A stretch of DNA of 64,000 nucleotides, taken from Bradyrhizobium sp. BR13661 (lineage in GTDB: Bacteria; Pseudomonadota; Alphaproteobacteria; Rhizobiales; Xanthobacteraceae). The position numbers were made by a program, and so were the translations under genes. The notes beneath the pieces were generated by a model, which had not been told where the DNA came from, did not search any database, and worked only from the letters and a program-made list of their open reading frames with translations. The number at the start of each line of letters is the position of its first letter. The stretch's first letter is position 1. Below, in pieces: positions 27,728-37,192 of this stretch. The stretch is taken from positions 116,461-180,460 of the forward strand of contig NZ_JARXWB010000017.1 in NCBI RefSeq assembly GCF_029892425.1, given 5' to 3'.

Positions 27728-28045
27728 ATGGCGGTCAAGACGGACCATCGCGGGAACGCCAGGGTTATTTTCGAACGCGGGATCGCGGCCCAGATGATGG
27801 GCATCGACGGCACCTGGCGGCGCGACTGCACCATGGAGGACGTCTCCGAGACCGGCGCCAAGCTGACCATCGACGGCTCGGTCGAGGGCCTGCATCTGAA
27901 GGAATTTTTTCTGCTGCTGTCGTCCACCGGACTCGCGTACCGGCGCTGCGAACTGGCCTGGGTGAATGGCGACCAGATCGGCGTCAATTTCCTGAAGGTC
28001 GGTGACAAAAAGAAAAAGGCGCGTTCCACAGCCGTCGGGGCGTGA
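27728..28045 (+). CDS. PilZ-domain protein
   Basis: A 105-residue single-domain protein. The PilZ fold is suggested by HRGNARVIFERGIAAQM, the central DVSETGAKLTIDG and the end WVNGDQIGVNFLKVG. PilZ domains bind cyclic di-GMP through an RxxxR and D/NxSxxG pair; here DVSETGA provides the second motif, while the first is reduced to HRGNAR, so binding is uncertain. The tail is Lys-rich (GDKKKKARS). It lies between the tsaE-amgK fusion and murU on the same strand. Confidence 0.75.
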   Translation: MAVKTDHRGNARVIFERGIAAQMMGIDGTWRRDCTMEDVSETGAKLTIDGSVEGLHLKEFFLLLSSTGLAYRRCELAWVNGDQIGVNFLKVGDKKKKARSTAVGA

Positions 28046-28172
28046 GCGCAACACACGTCGTACAACCGTCACGGCGGCTGGTTAAGGCGGTTCAGATGCG
28101 GTGCGGCCTGGTCCGGTCCGTGCTAGCATTCCTGCAAACGCGCGAATTTTAGAGGTTCGAGAAAGCCGAGGC

Positions 28173-28895
28173 ATGTCCGTCAAACCGACCAAAGCCATGG
28201 TGCTCGCCGCAGGTTTCGGCCTGCGCATGCGTCCGCTGACGGACAAGATGCCGAAGCCGATGGTGCCGGTGGCTGGCCAGCCGCTGCTCGATCACGTCCT
28301 CGACAAGCTCGGCCAGGCGGGCGTCACCGACGCGATCGTCAACGTGCATTATCTGCCGGACCAGATCATCGATCACACGGCATCGCGCCAGCATCCGCGC
28401 GTGACCATCTCGGACGAGCGCGACCAGGTGCTCGGCACCGGTGGCGGCGTGGTCAAGGCGCTGCCGCTGCTCGGCGATGCGCCGTTCTTTCACGTCAATT
28501 CCGACACGCTGTGGATCGACGGGGTGCGCTCGAACCTGGAGCGGCTTGCCGAAAACTTCGACCCTGAGCGCATGGACATCCTGCTGCTGATGGCGCCGAC
28601 CGCAACCAGCATCGGCTATAGCGGCCGCGGCGATTACGGCATGCTGCCCGACGGCGCGTTGCGCAAGCGCAAGGAGAAAGAGATCGTCCCGTTCGTCTAT
28701 GCGGGCGCGGCGATCCTGTCGCCGAAGATCTTCGAAGGTGCGCCGCAGGGCGAGTTCTCGCTGACCAAAATGTTCGACCGCGCCAATGAACAGGAGCGCC
28801 TGTTCGGCCTGCGCCTCGACGGCGTCTGGATGCATGTCGGCACGCCGGATGCGGTGCATGCCGCGGAAGAGGCGTTTTTGGAGAGCGTGGCGTAG
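28173..28895 (+). CDS. murU: Nucleotidyltransferase, MurNAc-1-phosphate uridylyltransferase type
   Basis: A 240-residue sugar-phosphate nucleotidyltransferase with the signature AMVLAAGFGLRMRPLTDKMPKPMV at its start and GTGGGVVKAL and VNSDTLW further on. Next to an AmgK-type kinase it is best read as MurU, which converts MurNAc-1-P to UDP-MurNAc so that recycled muramic acid bypasses fosfomycin-sensitive MurA. The start ATG at 28173 is chosen from homology; an upstream in-frame start at 28101 adds an unconserved stretch. A family A repeat follows the stop. Confidence 0.85.
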   Translation: MSVKPTKAMVLAAGFGLRMRPLTDKMPKPMVPVAGQPLLDHVLDKLGQAGVTDAIVNVHYLPDQIIDHTASRQHPRVTISDERDQVLGTGGGVVKALPLLGDAPFFHVNSDTLWIDGVRSNLERLAENFDPERMDILLLMAPTATSIGYSGRGDYGMLPDGALRKRKEKEIVPFVYAGAAILSPKIFEGAPQGEFSLTKMFDRANEQERLFGLRLDGVWMHVGTPDAVHAAEEAFLESVA

Positions 28896-28904
28896 GAACA
28901 CTCT

Positions 28905-29043
28905 CTTGTCCCGGACGCGGTGCGGCGCGAAGTGCCGCTCCGCAGAGCCGGGACCCACTCTATCCTCACTTGCGGAACGAAGTTGGCTGGGCCCCGGCTC
29001 AGCGGCGCATCACTACGTGCTGCGCCGCGTCCGGGGCACGAGA
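28905..29043. repeat. Palindromic intergenic repeat, family A copy 2
   Basis: Shares with the copies at 13724 and 37947 the start CTTGTCCCGGACGC, the inner arms GAGCCGGGACCCA and CTGGGCCCCGGCTC, and the end CGTCCGGGGCACGAGA. It lies between murU and addB, separating two genes of the same direction. Confidence 0.85.
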
Positions 29044-29140
29044 GTGATGCTTAGCGAACAGCGGGGACGATTTCGCCCCGGCCCATGACCATTTGAATCC
29101 GCCTCCCTATATTGGCGCCTGATCCCGAATCAGGCGGCCC

Positions 29141-32100
29141 ATGCGCGTTTTCAGTGTTCCTCTCTCAGTTCCGTTTCTGCGCACCATCGTAGCAAGCCTG
29201 CTCGATGGCCGGCTGGTCGAGGGATTCCAGGCACGCAAGGAACCGGCGCGGCTGGCGGATGCCACGCTTTATCTGCCCACGCGGCGCGCCATGCGCGTCG
29301 TGCGCGAGATCTTTCTCGACGAGATGAAGGCGGATGCCGTGGTGCTGCCGCGCATCGTCGCGCTCGGCGACATCGACGAGGACGAGCTCGCTTTTGCCGA
29401 GGAGGGTGAACAGTTTTCCGGCGCAACGCCGCTTGAAATTCCGCCGCGGCTCGATGAGCTCGAACGGCGACTGACACTGGCGCAGCTCGTTGCCGCCTGG
29501 GCCAAGGGCCCAGTGCTGGCGCCGCTGGTGGTCGGAGGCCCCGCCTCGACGCTGGCGTTGGCCGGCGATCTCGCCCGCCTGATCGACGACATGGTGACGC
29601 GCGGCATCGACTGGAGCGCGCTCGACGGGCTCGTGCCTGATAGTCTCGATCAATATTGGCAGCATTCGCTCGAATTCCTGCGGATCGCAAAGATCGCCTG
29701 GCCCAATCATCTCGCCGAGATCGGCCGGATCGAGCCCGCCGCACGGCGCGACCAGTTGATCGCAGCCGAAGCACGGCGCTTGACCGCGCATCCCGGAGGT
29801 CCCGTGATCGCCGCTGGCTCGACGGGTTCGATGCCGGCCACCGCAAAATTTTTGCACGCAGTCGCCTCACTACCCCACGGCGCCGTCGTGCTGCCGGGGC
29901 TCGACACCGATCTCGACGAGGAAGCCTGGCAGATCATCGGCGGCAGCAGGGACCTGCTGGGCATCATCGAGAATCCGACCTCGAACCATCCGCAATATGC
30001 GATGCATGGCCTGCTGCAGCGTTTCGGCATCAAGCGCAGCGACGTCGAGATCCTGGAGCCGCCTGCGTCGCATGGCCGCGATCTGCTCGCATCGGAATCA
30101 ATGCGGCCGTCGAGCGCCACCGAGAAATGGCATGACCGGCTGAAGCAGCCTGACGTGGCGGCGAAGGTCGCGGGCGGCATGCAGAATCTCGCGGTCGTGG
30201 CGGCGCCCAATCCGGAAATGGAAGCGCTCGCGATCGCCATCGCGATGCGCGAGGCGCGGCATCTCGACAAATCGGCGGCGCTGGTGACGCCGGACCGCGC
30301 GCTGGCACGGCGGGTGATGGCGGCGCTGACGCGGTGGGATCTGGCGTTCGATGATTCCGGCGGCGATGTGCTGATGGAAACCTCGGCCGGCGTGTTTGCG
30401 CGACTCGCGGCAGAGGCGGCCACCAAGGGCCTGGAGCCGCCGACGCTGCTGGCGATGCTGAAACATCCGCTGTGTGGGCTCGGCCGCGCGAGCGGTGCGT
30501 GGAAGACGGCGATCGAGGACCTCGAGCTCGCCGTCTTGCGCGGCACGCGCCCGCCTGCGGGCACGGGCGGTTTGTTGCGCGAGTTCAACCGCTTTCGCGA
30601 GGAGCTGGCAAAGCTGTGGCGCAGCGAAGTCTCTGCGCTGCATAAGGCTGAGCCGCGCGCACGTCTCAAGGCGGAGGACCTCGATCGTATCCAGGCGCTG
30701 ATCGACGCGTTGCAGAGAGCTCTGGCGCCGCTCGAAAGTCTCGCGTCGTCAAAACCATTCGACTTCGCCGAGCTCGCGCATCGCCATCGCGAGATCCTGA
30801 TCGAGCTGTCGCGCGACGAGCAGGGCATCCCGCTCGCCTTCGAGGAGCGCGAGGGCCTCGCGCTCGCCGGCGCCTTCGACGATCTCCTGCGCGGCGGCAC
30901 CACCAGCGGACTGATGGTGACGCTGCCGGACTATGCCGACGTCTTCCAGACCGCATTCAGCGATCGCGCCGTGCGTCGGCGGGACAAGCCCGGCGCGCGG
31001 CTGCAGATCTACGGTCCGCTGGAATCGCGCCTGATGCAGGCCGACCGAATCATCATCGGTGGGCTCATCGAAGGTGTCTGGCCGCCGGCGCCTCGGATCG
31101 ATCCCTGGCTCAGCCGGCCGATGCGACACGAGCTTGGCCTTGATCTGCCGGAGCGCCGCATCGGCCTCTCCGCGCATGACTTCGCGCAACTGCTCGGCGG
31201 CGACGAGGTGATCCTCACCCATTCCGCCAAGGCCGGCGGCGCGCCGGCGGTGGCTTCGCGCTTCCTGCACCGGCTGGAGGCCGTCGCGGGCGACGATCTC
31301 TGGAAGACCGCCGTTCGCGCCGGCGAAAAATACGTGCAGTTTGCAAGTGCACTGGATCAGCCGGCCGAGGTCAGGCCGATCAAGCAGCCTGAGCCGCGGC
31401 CGCCGCGCGCGACGCGACCGCTGAAGATGTCGGTGACCGCGATCGAGGACTGGCTGCGCGATCCCTACACGATCTACGCCAAGCACATTCTGCGCCTCGA
31501 CGCGCTCGATCCCGTCGACATGCCGCTCTCGGCCGCCGACCGCGGCTCGGCGATCCACGATGCACTCGGCGAGTTCACCGAAACTTATGCCGGGCATCTG
31601 CCCGACGATCCTGCCCGCGTGCTGCGCACGATCGGCGAGAAATATTTTGCGCCGCTGATGGAGCGGCCCGAGGCGCGCGCCCTGTGGTGGCCGCGCTTCC
31701 AGCGCATCGCGCGCTGGTTCGGCGAATGGGAGACGGCGCGGCGCGAGGCGATCGAGGCGATCACGGCGGAGACGCGCGGCGAGATATCGATCAGGCTCGA
31801 CAATGAGCGCAGCTTCAAGCTCTCCGCCCGCGCCGACCGCATCGAGCGGCGCCAGGGCGGCGCCTACGCCATCCTCGACTACAAGACCGGCCAGCCGCCG
31901 ACCGGCAAGCAGGTCCGCATGGGCTTGTCGCCACAGCTGACGCTTGAGGCCGCGATCCTGCGCGAGGGTGGTTTCCCCGGCATCGACGCCGGTGCGTCGG
32001 TGAGCCAACTCGTCTATGTCCGCCTGAGCGGCAACAATCCGCCGGGCGAGGAACGCATCCTCGAGCTCAAATACAAGCCCGGCGACGAACCGCAGCCGCC

Positions 32101-32284
32101 GGACACGGCGGCTGCAGAAGCGCGGGCCAAGCTGGAGGCGCTGATCCGCGCCTTCGACGACGAGAACCAGCCCTACACCTCGCTGAACCTGCCGATGTGG
32201 ACCAACCGCTACGGCGCCTATGACGATCTCGCCCGGATCAAGGAATGGTCCGCGGCCGGCGGCCTGGGGATCGAAGAATGGTAA
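29141..32284 (+). CDS. addB: Double-strand break repair protein AddB
   Basis: A 1047-residue subunit of the AddAB helicase-nuclease that resects broken DNA ends for RecA. The N-terminal inactivated helicase-like domain lacks a Walker A motif, as in the alphaproteobacterial type (LPTRRAMRVVREIFLDEM in its place). The C-terminal RecB-type nuclease has YAILDYKTGQPP with Asp913 and Lys915. No Fe-S Cys cluster is visible, unlike the B. subtilis AddB. Its last bases overlap addA (ATGGTAA). Confidence 0.94.
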   Translation: MRVFSVPLSVPFLRTIVASLLDGRLVEGFQARKEPARLADATLYLPTRRAMRVVREIFLDEMKADAVVLPRIVALGDIDEDELAFAEEGEQFSGATPLEIPPRLDELERRLTLAQLVAAWAKGPVLAPLVVGGPASTLALAGDLARLIDDMVTRGIDWSALDGLVPDSLDQYWQHSLEFLRIAKIAWPNHLAEIGRIEPAARRDQLIAAEARRLTAHPGGPVIAAGSTGSMPATAKFLHAVASLPHGAVVLPGLDTDLDEEAWQIIGGSRDLLGIIENPTSNHPQYAMHGLLQRFGIKRSDVEILEPPASHGRDLLASESMRPSSATEKWHDRLKQPDVAAKVAGGMQNLAVVAAPNPEMEALAIAIAMREARHLDKSAALVTPDRALARRVMAALTRWDLAFDDSGGDVLMETSAGVFARLAAEAATKGLEPPTLLAMLKHPLCGLGRASGAWKTAIEDLELAVLRGTRPPAGTGGLLREFNRFREELAKLWRSEVSALHKAEPRARLKAEDLDRIQALIDALQRALAPLESLASSKPFDFAELAHRHREILIELSRDEQGIPLAFEEREGLALAGAFDDLLRGGTTSGLMVTLPDYADVFQTAFSDRAVRRRDKPGARLQIYGPLESRLMQADRIIIGGLIEGVWPPAPRIDPWLSRPMRHELGLDLPERRIGLSAHDFAQLLGGDEVILTHSAKAGGAPAVASRFLHRLEAVAGDDLWKTAVRAGEKYVQFASALDQPAEVRPIKQPEPRPPRATRPLKMSVTAIEDWLRDPYTIYAKHILRLDALDPVDMPLSAADRGSAIHDALGEFTETYAGHLPDDPARVLRTIGEKYFAPLMERPEARALWWPRFQRIARWFGEWETARREAIEAITAETRGEISIRLDNERSFKLSARADRIERRQGGAYAILDYKTGQPPTGKQVRMGLSPQLTLEAAILREGGFPGIDAGASVSQLVYVRLSGNNPPGEERILELKYKPGDEPQPPDTAAAEARAKLEALIRAFDDENQPYTSLNLPMWTNRYGAYDDLARIKEWSAAGGLGIEEW

Positions 32285-35200
32285 AGGCCTCCCGCCCAAT
32301 CCCGGATGAAGTGCGCGCGCGGCAGGCGCGGGCGTCGGACCCGACTGCATCCGCCTTCGTGTCCGCCAATGCCGGCTCGGGCAAGACTCATGTGCTGGTG
32401 CAGCGCGTGATCCGCCTGCTGCTATCAGGCGTGCCGCCGGAAAAGATCCTCTGCATCACCTTCACCAAGGCCGCCGCCGCCAACATGGCCGAGCGCGTGT
32501 TCACGACGCTTGGCCATTGGGTGACGCTCGACGATACCGGGCTGGATGCTGCGATCCGCGCCGTCGGCATCCCACACCCCAGCGCGAAACTCCGCCGCGA
32601 AGCGCGAAAACTGTTTGCTTGCGCGCTGGAGACGCCGGGCGGTCTGAAGGTGCAGACCATCCACGCGCTGTGCACCCGCCTGCTCCAGCAATTTCCGTTC
32701 GAGGCCAACGTTCCGGCGCGGTTCGCCGTGATGGACGATCGCGACCAGACCGACATGATGGAGCGCGCCAATCTGAAGGTGTTTTTGGAGGCCGCGCGCG
32801 ATCCCGACAGCGTCACCGGCCGCGCGCTGCTGACTGCGATGGCGAGCGCGGCCGACGTCACCTTCAAGGAGGTCGTGCGCGAGGCGTGCCTGAGCCGCGA
32901 TCATTTCATGGCGTGGACCGATGAGGCCGGCAACGCCGGCGCGGCGGCCGAGCAGATGGCGGCCGTGCTGGGTGTGGACGCGAGCGATCGCATCGAGGTT
33001 GTCGAGACCGAGATTCTCGATGGCCCGTTCCTGCCGCGATCGCGCTGGGACGACATCGCGTTCGCCCTGGAAGACGGCAGCAAATCCGACAACGATCAGG
33101 CGAGCCGGCTCCGCGAAGCAAAGGTGTTTTCGGGCGCCGCTCAGGTCGATGCGTATCTGTCTGTCTTCCTCACCGACGAAAAGCTGCCGCGCAAGGCGGT
33201 TGTGACCAAGAAGTTCGGCGAGCACAATCCGTCCGTCGCGCGCCTGTTCGAGAACGAAGCGCTGCGCCTCAGCGGATTGGTCGAGAAACGCCGCGCCGTG
33301 ACCATGCGCGACCGCACCGCGGCCCTCCTGCATATCGCAACCGCTGCGGCTGCTAACTATCGCCGCGAGAAGCAAGAGCGCGGCCTGCTCGACTATGACG
33401 ACCTCATCGACAAGACGCTGGCGATGCTCAACCGCATCTCCGCGGGCTGGGTGCATTACAAGCTCGACCGCGGCGTCGATCACGTGCTGATCGACGAAGC
33501 CCAGGATACCAGCCCACGGCAGTGGGACATCGTCGCGCACATCATCTCGGAATTCACCGCCGGCGAAGGCGCGCGCGAAGGGCTGAATCGCACGGTCTTT
33601 GCGGTCGGCGACGAGAAGCAGTCGATCTTCTCGTTCCAAGGCGCGGCGCCGCACGAATTCGACGCGCGCCGGCGCGAGCTGCATCGCAAGTTCACCGCGG
33701 CAGGACTGAAATTCGATCCTGTTGCCTTCACCTATTCGTTCCGCTCGGGCGCCGCGATCCTGCACTCGGTCGATCACGTGTTCCGCGAGCCCCAGATCTA
33801 CAAAAGCATCCATTCGGTCGAGATCGGCCATCCCCTGCACAATGCGCTCGCCGATGCCGGTCCCAGCGTGATCGAGCTGTGGGACCTCGCCGAAGCCGAC
33901 GAGCGGCAGGAAATCGAGGGCTGGCGCGCGCCGTTCGATGGCGTCGCCGTGACCAGTCCGGAGGTCAAGCTCGCCCGCCGCATCCAGGCCGAGATCAAGC
34001 GGCTGGTCGAGAGCGGCACGCTGACGGGACACGAAGGCGAGCGGCGGCCGCTGCGCTACGGCGACATGCTGATCCTGGTGCGCCGGCGCGGCAATGCGTT
34101 CGACGCCGTGATCCAGGCGCTGAAGCACGCCGGCGTTCCCGTCGCCGGCGCCGACCGGCTGAAACTGACCGAGCATATCGCGATCATCGACCTGATGAAC
34201 CTCGCGGACGCGCTGCTGCTGCCGCAGGACGATCTCGCGCTGGCGGTGGCGCTGAAGAGCCCGCTGTTCGGGCTAGACGACGACGATCTCTTCGCGCTTG
34301 CGCACGACCGCAAGGGCTCGCTGCGCCGCGCGCTCAGTGAGCATGCGGCTGGGATCGAGAAATTCGCGACCGTCCTGCATCGCCTCGAGGCTTGCGAGAT
34401 GCGTGCGCGCGAGGAGACACCGTTCGCCTTCTACGCCTGGCTGCTTGGCGGCGACGGCGGCCGCGCGCGGATCCTGCGCCGGCTCGGGCATGAAGCGAAC
34501 GATGCGCTCGACGAATTCCTGGAGCTGGCGCTGAATTGCGAGCGCAAGGCCCCGGCCTCGCTGCAGGGCTTCATGGCCTGGCTGCGTTCCGCCGACACCG
34601 AGGTGAAGCGCGACATGGAGATCACCCGCGACGAGGTGCGGGTGATGACCGTGCACGGCGCCAAGGGTCTCGAAGCCTCGGTCGTGTTCATGGTCGACAC
34701 CACATCCTCACCGGCGGACTCGCAGCGCGTCCGGCTGATCAACGTGCCGCGCGGCAATGGCGGCGAGGTCGTGGTCTGGGCCGGCCGCAAGGCGGACGAT
34801 CCCAAGCCTGTCGCCGACGCACGCAAGGCGATGCTGGAGGAGACCGAGGACGAATATCGCCGCCTGCTCTATGTCGCGATGACGCGCGCAGCCGATCGCC
34901 TGATCGTTGGCGGCTGCCTGCCCGGCAACATGAGAACGGTCCGCAAGCTGAGCTGGTACGATTTGATCGACACCGGGCTGTCAGGATCGGGGCTGGAGAA
35001 GGAGACGATCGAGACGCCGCTCGGCAAGGTGACGCGATTCGCCCGCCCCGAGGATGTCACAGCGCTGGGCACGCCGGCGACGTCCGTGGACCAGACAATC
35101 GTGCTGCCGGACTGGCTGCGGACGCCTGCACCGGGCGAGACTGTCGATGACGATCCAGTTCGTCCCTCCGGCCAATCGGCCGAGGACGGCCGCACGGTCC

Positions 35201-35787
35201 GGCCAGGCGAATCAGTCCGGTCGCGCGCGCTGGCGCTGCAACGCGGCACGCTGGTGCACCGGTTGCTGCAATCGCTCCCCGATATCGCCACCGAGCGCCG
35301 GCGCGAGGCCGCGCTCGGCTTCATGGCGCGTAACGCCTCTGACTGGGCCGACCCCGACCGCGCCGCGCTGGCCGACAAGGTGCTGGCCTTGATCGCCGAG
35401 CCGCGATTCGCGCCGGTGTTTGCGACCGGCAGCCGGGCCGAAGTCGCGATCGTCGGCCGGCTGGACCGGCCGGACCGCCCGCCGGCGCTCGTATCAGGTC
35501 AGATCGATCGGCTGGTCGTTCGTCCGGACGAGGTCTTGATCGTCGATTTCAAGACCAACCAGGCGGCCCCGAAAAGCGTCGCCGAAGCACCGGCCGCCTA
35601 TGTCCGGCAGCTTGCGCTGTACCGGGCGGTGTTGGCGCGGCTTTATCCCCAAAGGCCCATCCGGGCGGTCCTGCTCTGGACCGAGGCCCTTGAATATATG
35701 GAGATTTCAGCCCCCGCGCTGGACGCGGCGCTGGCATCTCTTCATCTCGGTGTGAGCGTCCTTGACCCGGCAAGGGGCCGTTCATAG
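32278..35787 (+). CDS. addA: Double-strand break repair helicase-nuclease AddA
   Basis: A 1169-residue UvrD-like superfamily 1 helicase with a C-terminal nuclease. Walker A is NAGSGKTHVLVQRV (Lys36), motif Ia follows in ITFTKAAAANMAERV, Walker B is LIDEAQDTSPRQW (Asp406, Glu407), motif V region is VMTVHGAKGLEASVVF, and the RecB nuclease motif is LIVDFKTNQ (Asp1090, Lys1092). It overlaps the end of addB by 7 bases and is expressed with it. Confidence 0.95.
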   Translation: MVKASRPIPDEVRARQARASDPTASAFVSANAGSGKTHVLVQRVIRLLLSGVPPEKILCITFTKAAAANMAERVFTTLGHWVTLDDTGLDAAIRAVGIPHPSAKLRREARKLFACALETPGGLKVQTIHALCTRLLQQFPFEANVPARFAVMDDRDQTDMMERANLKVFLEAARDPDSVTGRALLTAMASAADVTFKEVVREACLSRDHFMAWTDEAGNAGAAAEQMAAVLGVDASDRIEVVETEILDGPFLPRSRWDDIAFALEDGSKSDNDQASRLREAKVFSGAAQVDAYLSVFLTDEKLPRKAVVTKKFGEHNPSVARLFENEALRLSGLVEKRRAVTMRDRTAALLHIATAAAANYRREKQERGLLDYDDLIDKTLAMLNRISAGWVHYKLDRGVDHVLIDEAQDTSPRQWDIVAHIISEFTAGEGAREGLNRTVFAVGDEKQSIFSFQGAAPHEFDARRRELHRKFTAAGLKFDPVAFTYSFRSGAAILHSVDHVFREPQIYKSIHSVEIGHPLHNALADAGPSVIELWDLAEADERQEIEGWRAPFDGVAVTSPEVKLARRIQAEIKRLVESGTLTGHEGERRPLRYGDMLILVRRRGNAFDAVIQALKHAGVPVAGADRLKLTEHIAIIDLMNLADALLLPQDDLALAVALKSPLFGLDDDDLFALAHDRKGSLRRALSEHAAGIEKFATVLHRLEACEMRAREETPFAFYAWLLGGDGGRARILRRLGHEANDALDEFLELALNCERKAPASLQGFMAWLRSADTEVKRDMEITRDEVRVMTVHGAKGLEASVVFMVDTTSSPADSQRVRLINVPRGNGGEVVVWAGRKADDPKPVADARKAMLEETEDEYRRLLYVAMTRAADRLIVGGCLPGNMRTVRKLSWYDLIDTGLSGSGLEKETIETPLGKVTRFARPEDVTALGTPATSVDQTIVLPDWLRTPAPGETVDDDPVRPSGQSAEDGRTVRPGESVRSRALALQRGTLVHRLLQSLPDIATERRREAALGFMARNASDWADPDRAALADKVLALIAEPRFAPVFATGSRAEVAIVGRLDRPDRPPALVSGQIDRLVVRPDEVLIVDFKTNQAAPKSVAEAPAAYVRQLALYRAVLARLYPQRPIRAVLLWTEALEYMEISAPALDAALASLHLGVSVLDPARGRS

Positions 35788-35855
35788 GTTGACGCCATGA
35801 TCCCGGCGCGATTCCAGGTCGCGCCGATTCTCTTTCAACCGAGTGAGGTACTCCA

Positions 35856-36176
35856 ATGGCCGTTGGCAAGGTTTCTGACACCGATTTCGAAGCCGAAGTG
35901 CTCAAGGCAAACGGCCCCGTCGTCGTCGATTTCTGGGCCGAGTGGTGCGGCCCCTGCCGCATGATCGCACCCGCCCTCGACGAGATCGCCGGCGCGATGG
36001 GCGACAAGGTCAAGATCGTGAAGCTCAACGTCGACGAGAGCCCGAAGACTGCGTCGAAGTACGGCGTGATGTCGATCCCGACCCTGATGATCTTCAAGGG
36101 CGGCGAGATGGCCTCCCGCCAGGTCGGTGCGGCGCCGAAGGCGAAGCTTCAGCAGTGGATCACGTCGGCGGTCTGA
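35856..36176 (+). CDS. trxA: Thioredoxin
   Basis: A 106-residue cytoplasmic thioredoxin with the redox-active WCGPC (Cys31, Cys34), the buried Asp in VVDFWAEWC and the cis-Pro in SIPTLMIF. It transfers electrons from thioredoxin reductase to ribonucleotide reductase, PAPS reductase and oxidised proteins. The addB-addA-trxA order is typical of this group; 68 bases separate it from addA, so a promoter of its own is possible. A strong terminator follows. Confidence 0.96.
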   Translation: MAVGKVSDTDFEAEVLKANGPVVVDFWAEWCGPCRMIAPALDEIAGAMGDKVKIVKLNVDESPKTASKYGVMSIPTLMIFKGGEMASRQVGAAPKAKLQQWITSAV

Positions 36177-36205
36177 TCCACGTCGCGACACGATGATTTT
36201 CGACA

Positions 36206-36232
36206 ACGGCCGGCGCTTCGCCGGCCGTTTTA
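36206..36232 (+). terminator. Rho-independent terminator after trxA
   Basis: A perfect 10-base stem ACGGCCGGCG / CGCCGGCCGT with a CTT loop is followed by TTTTATTG. The 3' end of the convergent MarR gene (stop at 36230) touches the T-tract. Confidence 0.9.
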
Positions 36233-36691
36233 TTGTTGGTCGGTTTCATCGACGAGCGTCTGAAACATTGCAACCAGCCGCTTGGTATCGGACGCGAGCG
36301 GCTTGAAGAACGCGGCGTCGGCGTCCTCGACGGCCACGACGGCTTTGCGCGCGAGATCGCGGCCCGCTCTGGTGACCGTGATCGCCTTGGCGCGCGGATC
36401 CTGGGGATGATCGATCCGCTCGATCCACCTGGCCGCCTCCAGCGCACGCAACACCTGCGAAGTCGTCATCGGATCGATGCCGCTCAGCTGCGAGAGCCGC
36501 GCCTGGGTCAGCGTTTCCTCAGCGCCAAACCAGGTCGCGGTCGCCAGCAGCACGAACTGCGAATGGGTGAGCTCGTAAGGCTGAAGCGCCACCCGCAACC
36601 GGCGTTGCCAGGCGTTGGAGATTTTCCAGAGCAGAAAGCCCGGGCTTTCGGCGGGGCCGGACAGTCGTGTCGGGAGCGGCGGCTTGGTCAT
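36230..36691 (-). CDS. MarR-family transcriptional regulator
   Basis: A 153-residue winged-helix regulator. The DNA-recognition region is QARLSQLSGIDPMTTSQVLRALEAARWIERIDHPQDPRA, a classical MarR wHTH followed by the beta-wing. Its ATG overlaps the stop of the SRPBCC gene (ATGA), so both are cotranscribed from the promoter that contains the 33-base palindrome at 37129-37161. It is most simply the repressor of its own operon; the ligand is unknown. Confidence 0.88.
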   Translation of the reverse strand: MTKPPLPTRLSGPAESPGFLLWKISNAWQRRLRVALQPYELTHSQFVLLATATWFGAEETLTQARLSQLSGIDPMTTSQVLRALEAARWIERIDHPQDPRAKAITVTRAGRDLARKAVVAVEDADAAFFKPLASDTKRLVAMFQTLVDETDQQ

Positions 36692-37113
36692 CGCGCCCCT
36701 TCAGCCAGCTTCGCAAGGCTCGCCAGCACCTCCGGAAAGTCGGCGGAAACGGCCGGACCGATCTCGGCGGCCTGCGGGCCGCTTGCATCGACGGCGTAGA
36801 CAATGCGCGTGCGCGCCGGCCCGAGCGGCTCGATGCGATGGGCGACAAGGATGGCGAGATCGCCGACCCGGGTTTCATCGACGAAGCAGACGTTCTCGCG
36901 AACATCGACCAGTTGCGAACGCAGCGGCTCCTCGCCGGGCGGCGTCATCGTGAACCAGGTGCCTGATGTAAACGGCCCGTCGATGGCAATCTGCGCGATA
37001 CCCGCGTTCCAGTTCTTCCAGGCCGGGACATCGCGAAAGATGCTCCAGATCGTCTCCGGGCTTGCCGTCGTCTCGATGGCGTATTCGCTCCGCCAGGTGC
37101 TTTCGTCGTTCAT
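36688..37113 (-). CDS. SRPBCC (START-like/polyketide cyclase) ligand-binding protein
   Basis: A 141-residue helix-grip protein: YAIETTASPETIWSIFRDVPAWKNWNAGI at the start and a long C-terminal helix (SADFPEVLASLAKLAEG). This fold binds hydrophobic ligands in a deep cavity. It heads a two-gene operon with the MarR gene and has AGGAGG at 37121-37126 before its ATG. A pair of MarR sensor and SRPBCC binder suggests response to a small hydrophobic compound; the compound cannot be inferred. Confidence 0.85.
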   Translation of the reverse strand: MNDESTWRSEYAIETTASPETIWSIFRDVPAWKNWNAGIAQIAIDGPFTSGTWFTMTPPGEEPLRSQLVDVRENVCFVDETRVGDLAILVAHRIEPLGPARTRIVYAVDASGPQAAEIGPAVSADFPEVLASLAKLAEGAR

Positions 37114-37128
37114 GGCATGACCTCCTCT

Positions 37129-37161
37129 TAGTATGCGCGCTTATAATAAGCGCACATACTA
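37129..37161. promoter_or_regulatory. 33-base palindromic operator of the SRPBCC-MarR operon
   Basis: Left arm TAGTATGCGCGCTTAT and right arm ATAAGCGCACATACTA around one central A match at 15 of 16 positions. It begins 3 bases upstream of the AGGAGG ribosome site, where a bound repressor would block transcription. The AT-rich palindrome within a GC-rich genome is typical of MarR operators. Confidence 0.8.
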
Positions 37162-37192
37162 TCTGAGTCAAGCCATAGCCGGATGAAGCCGT

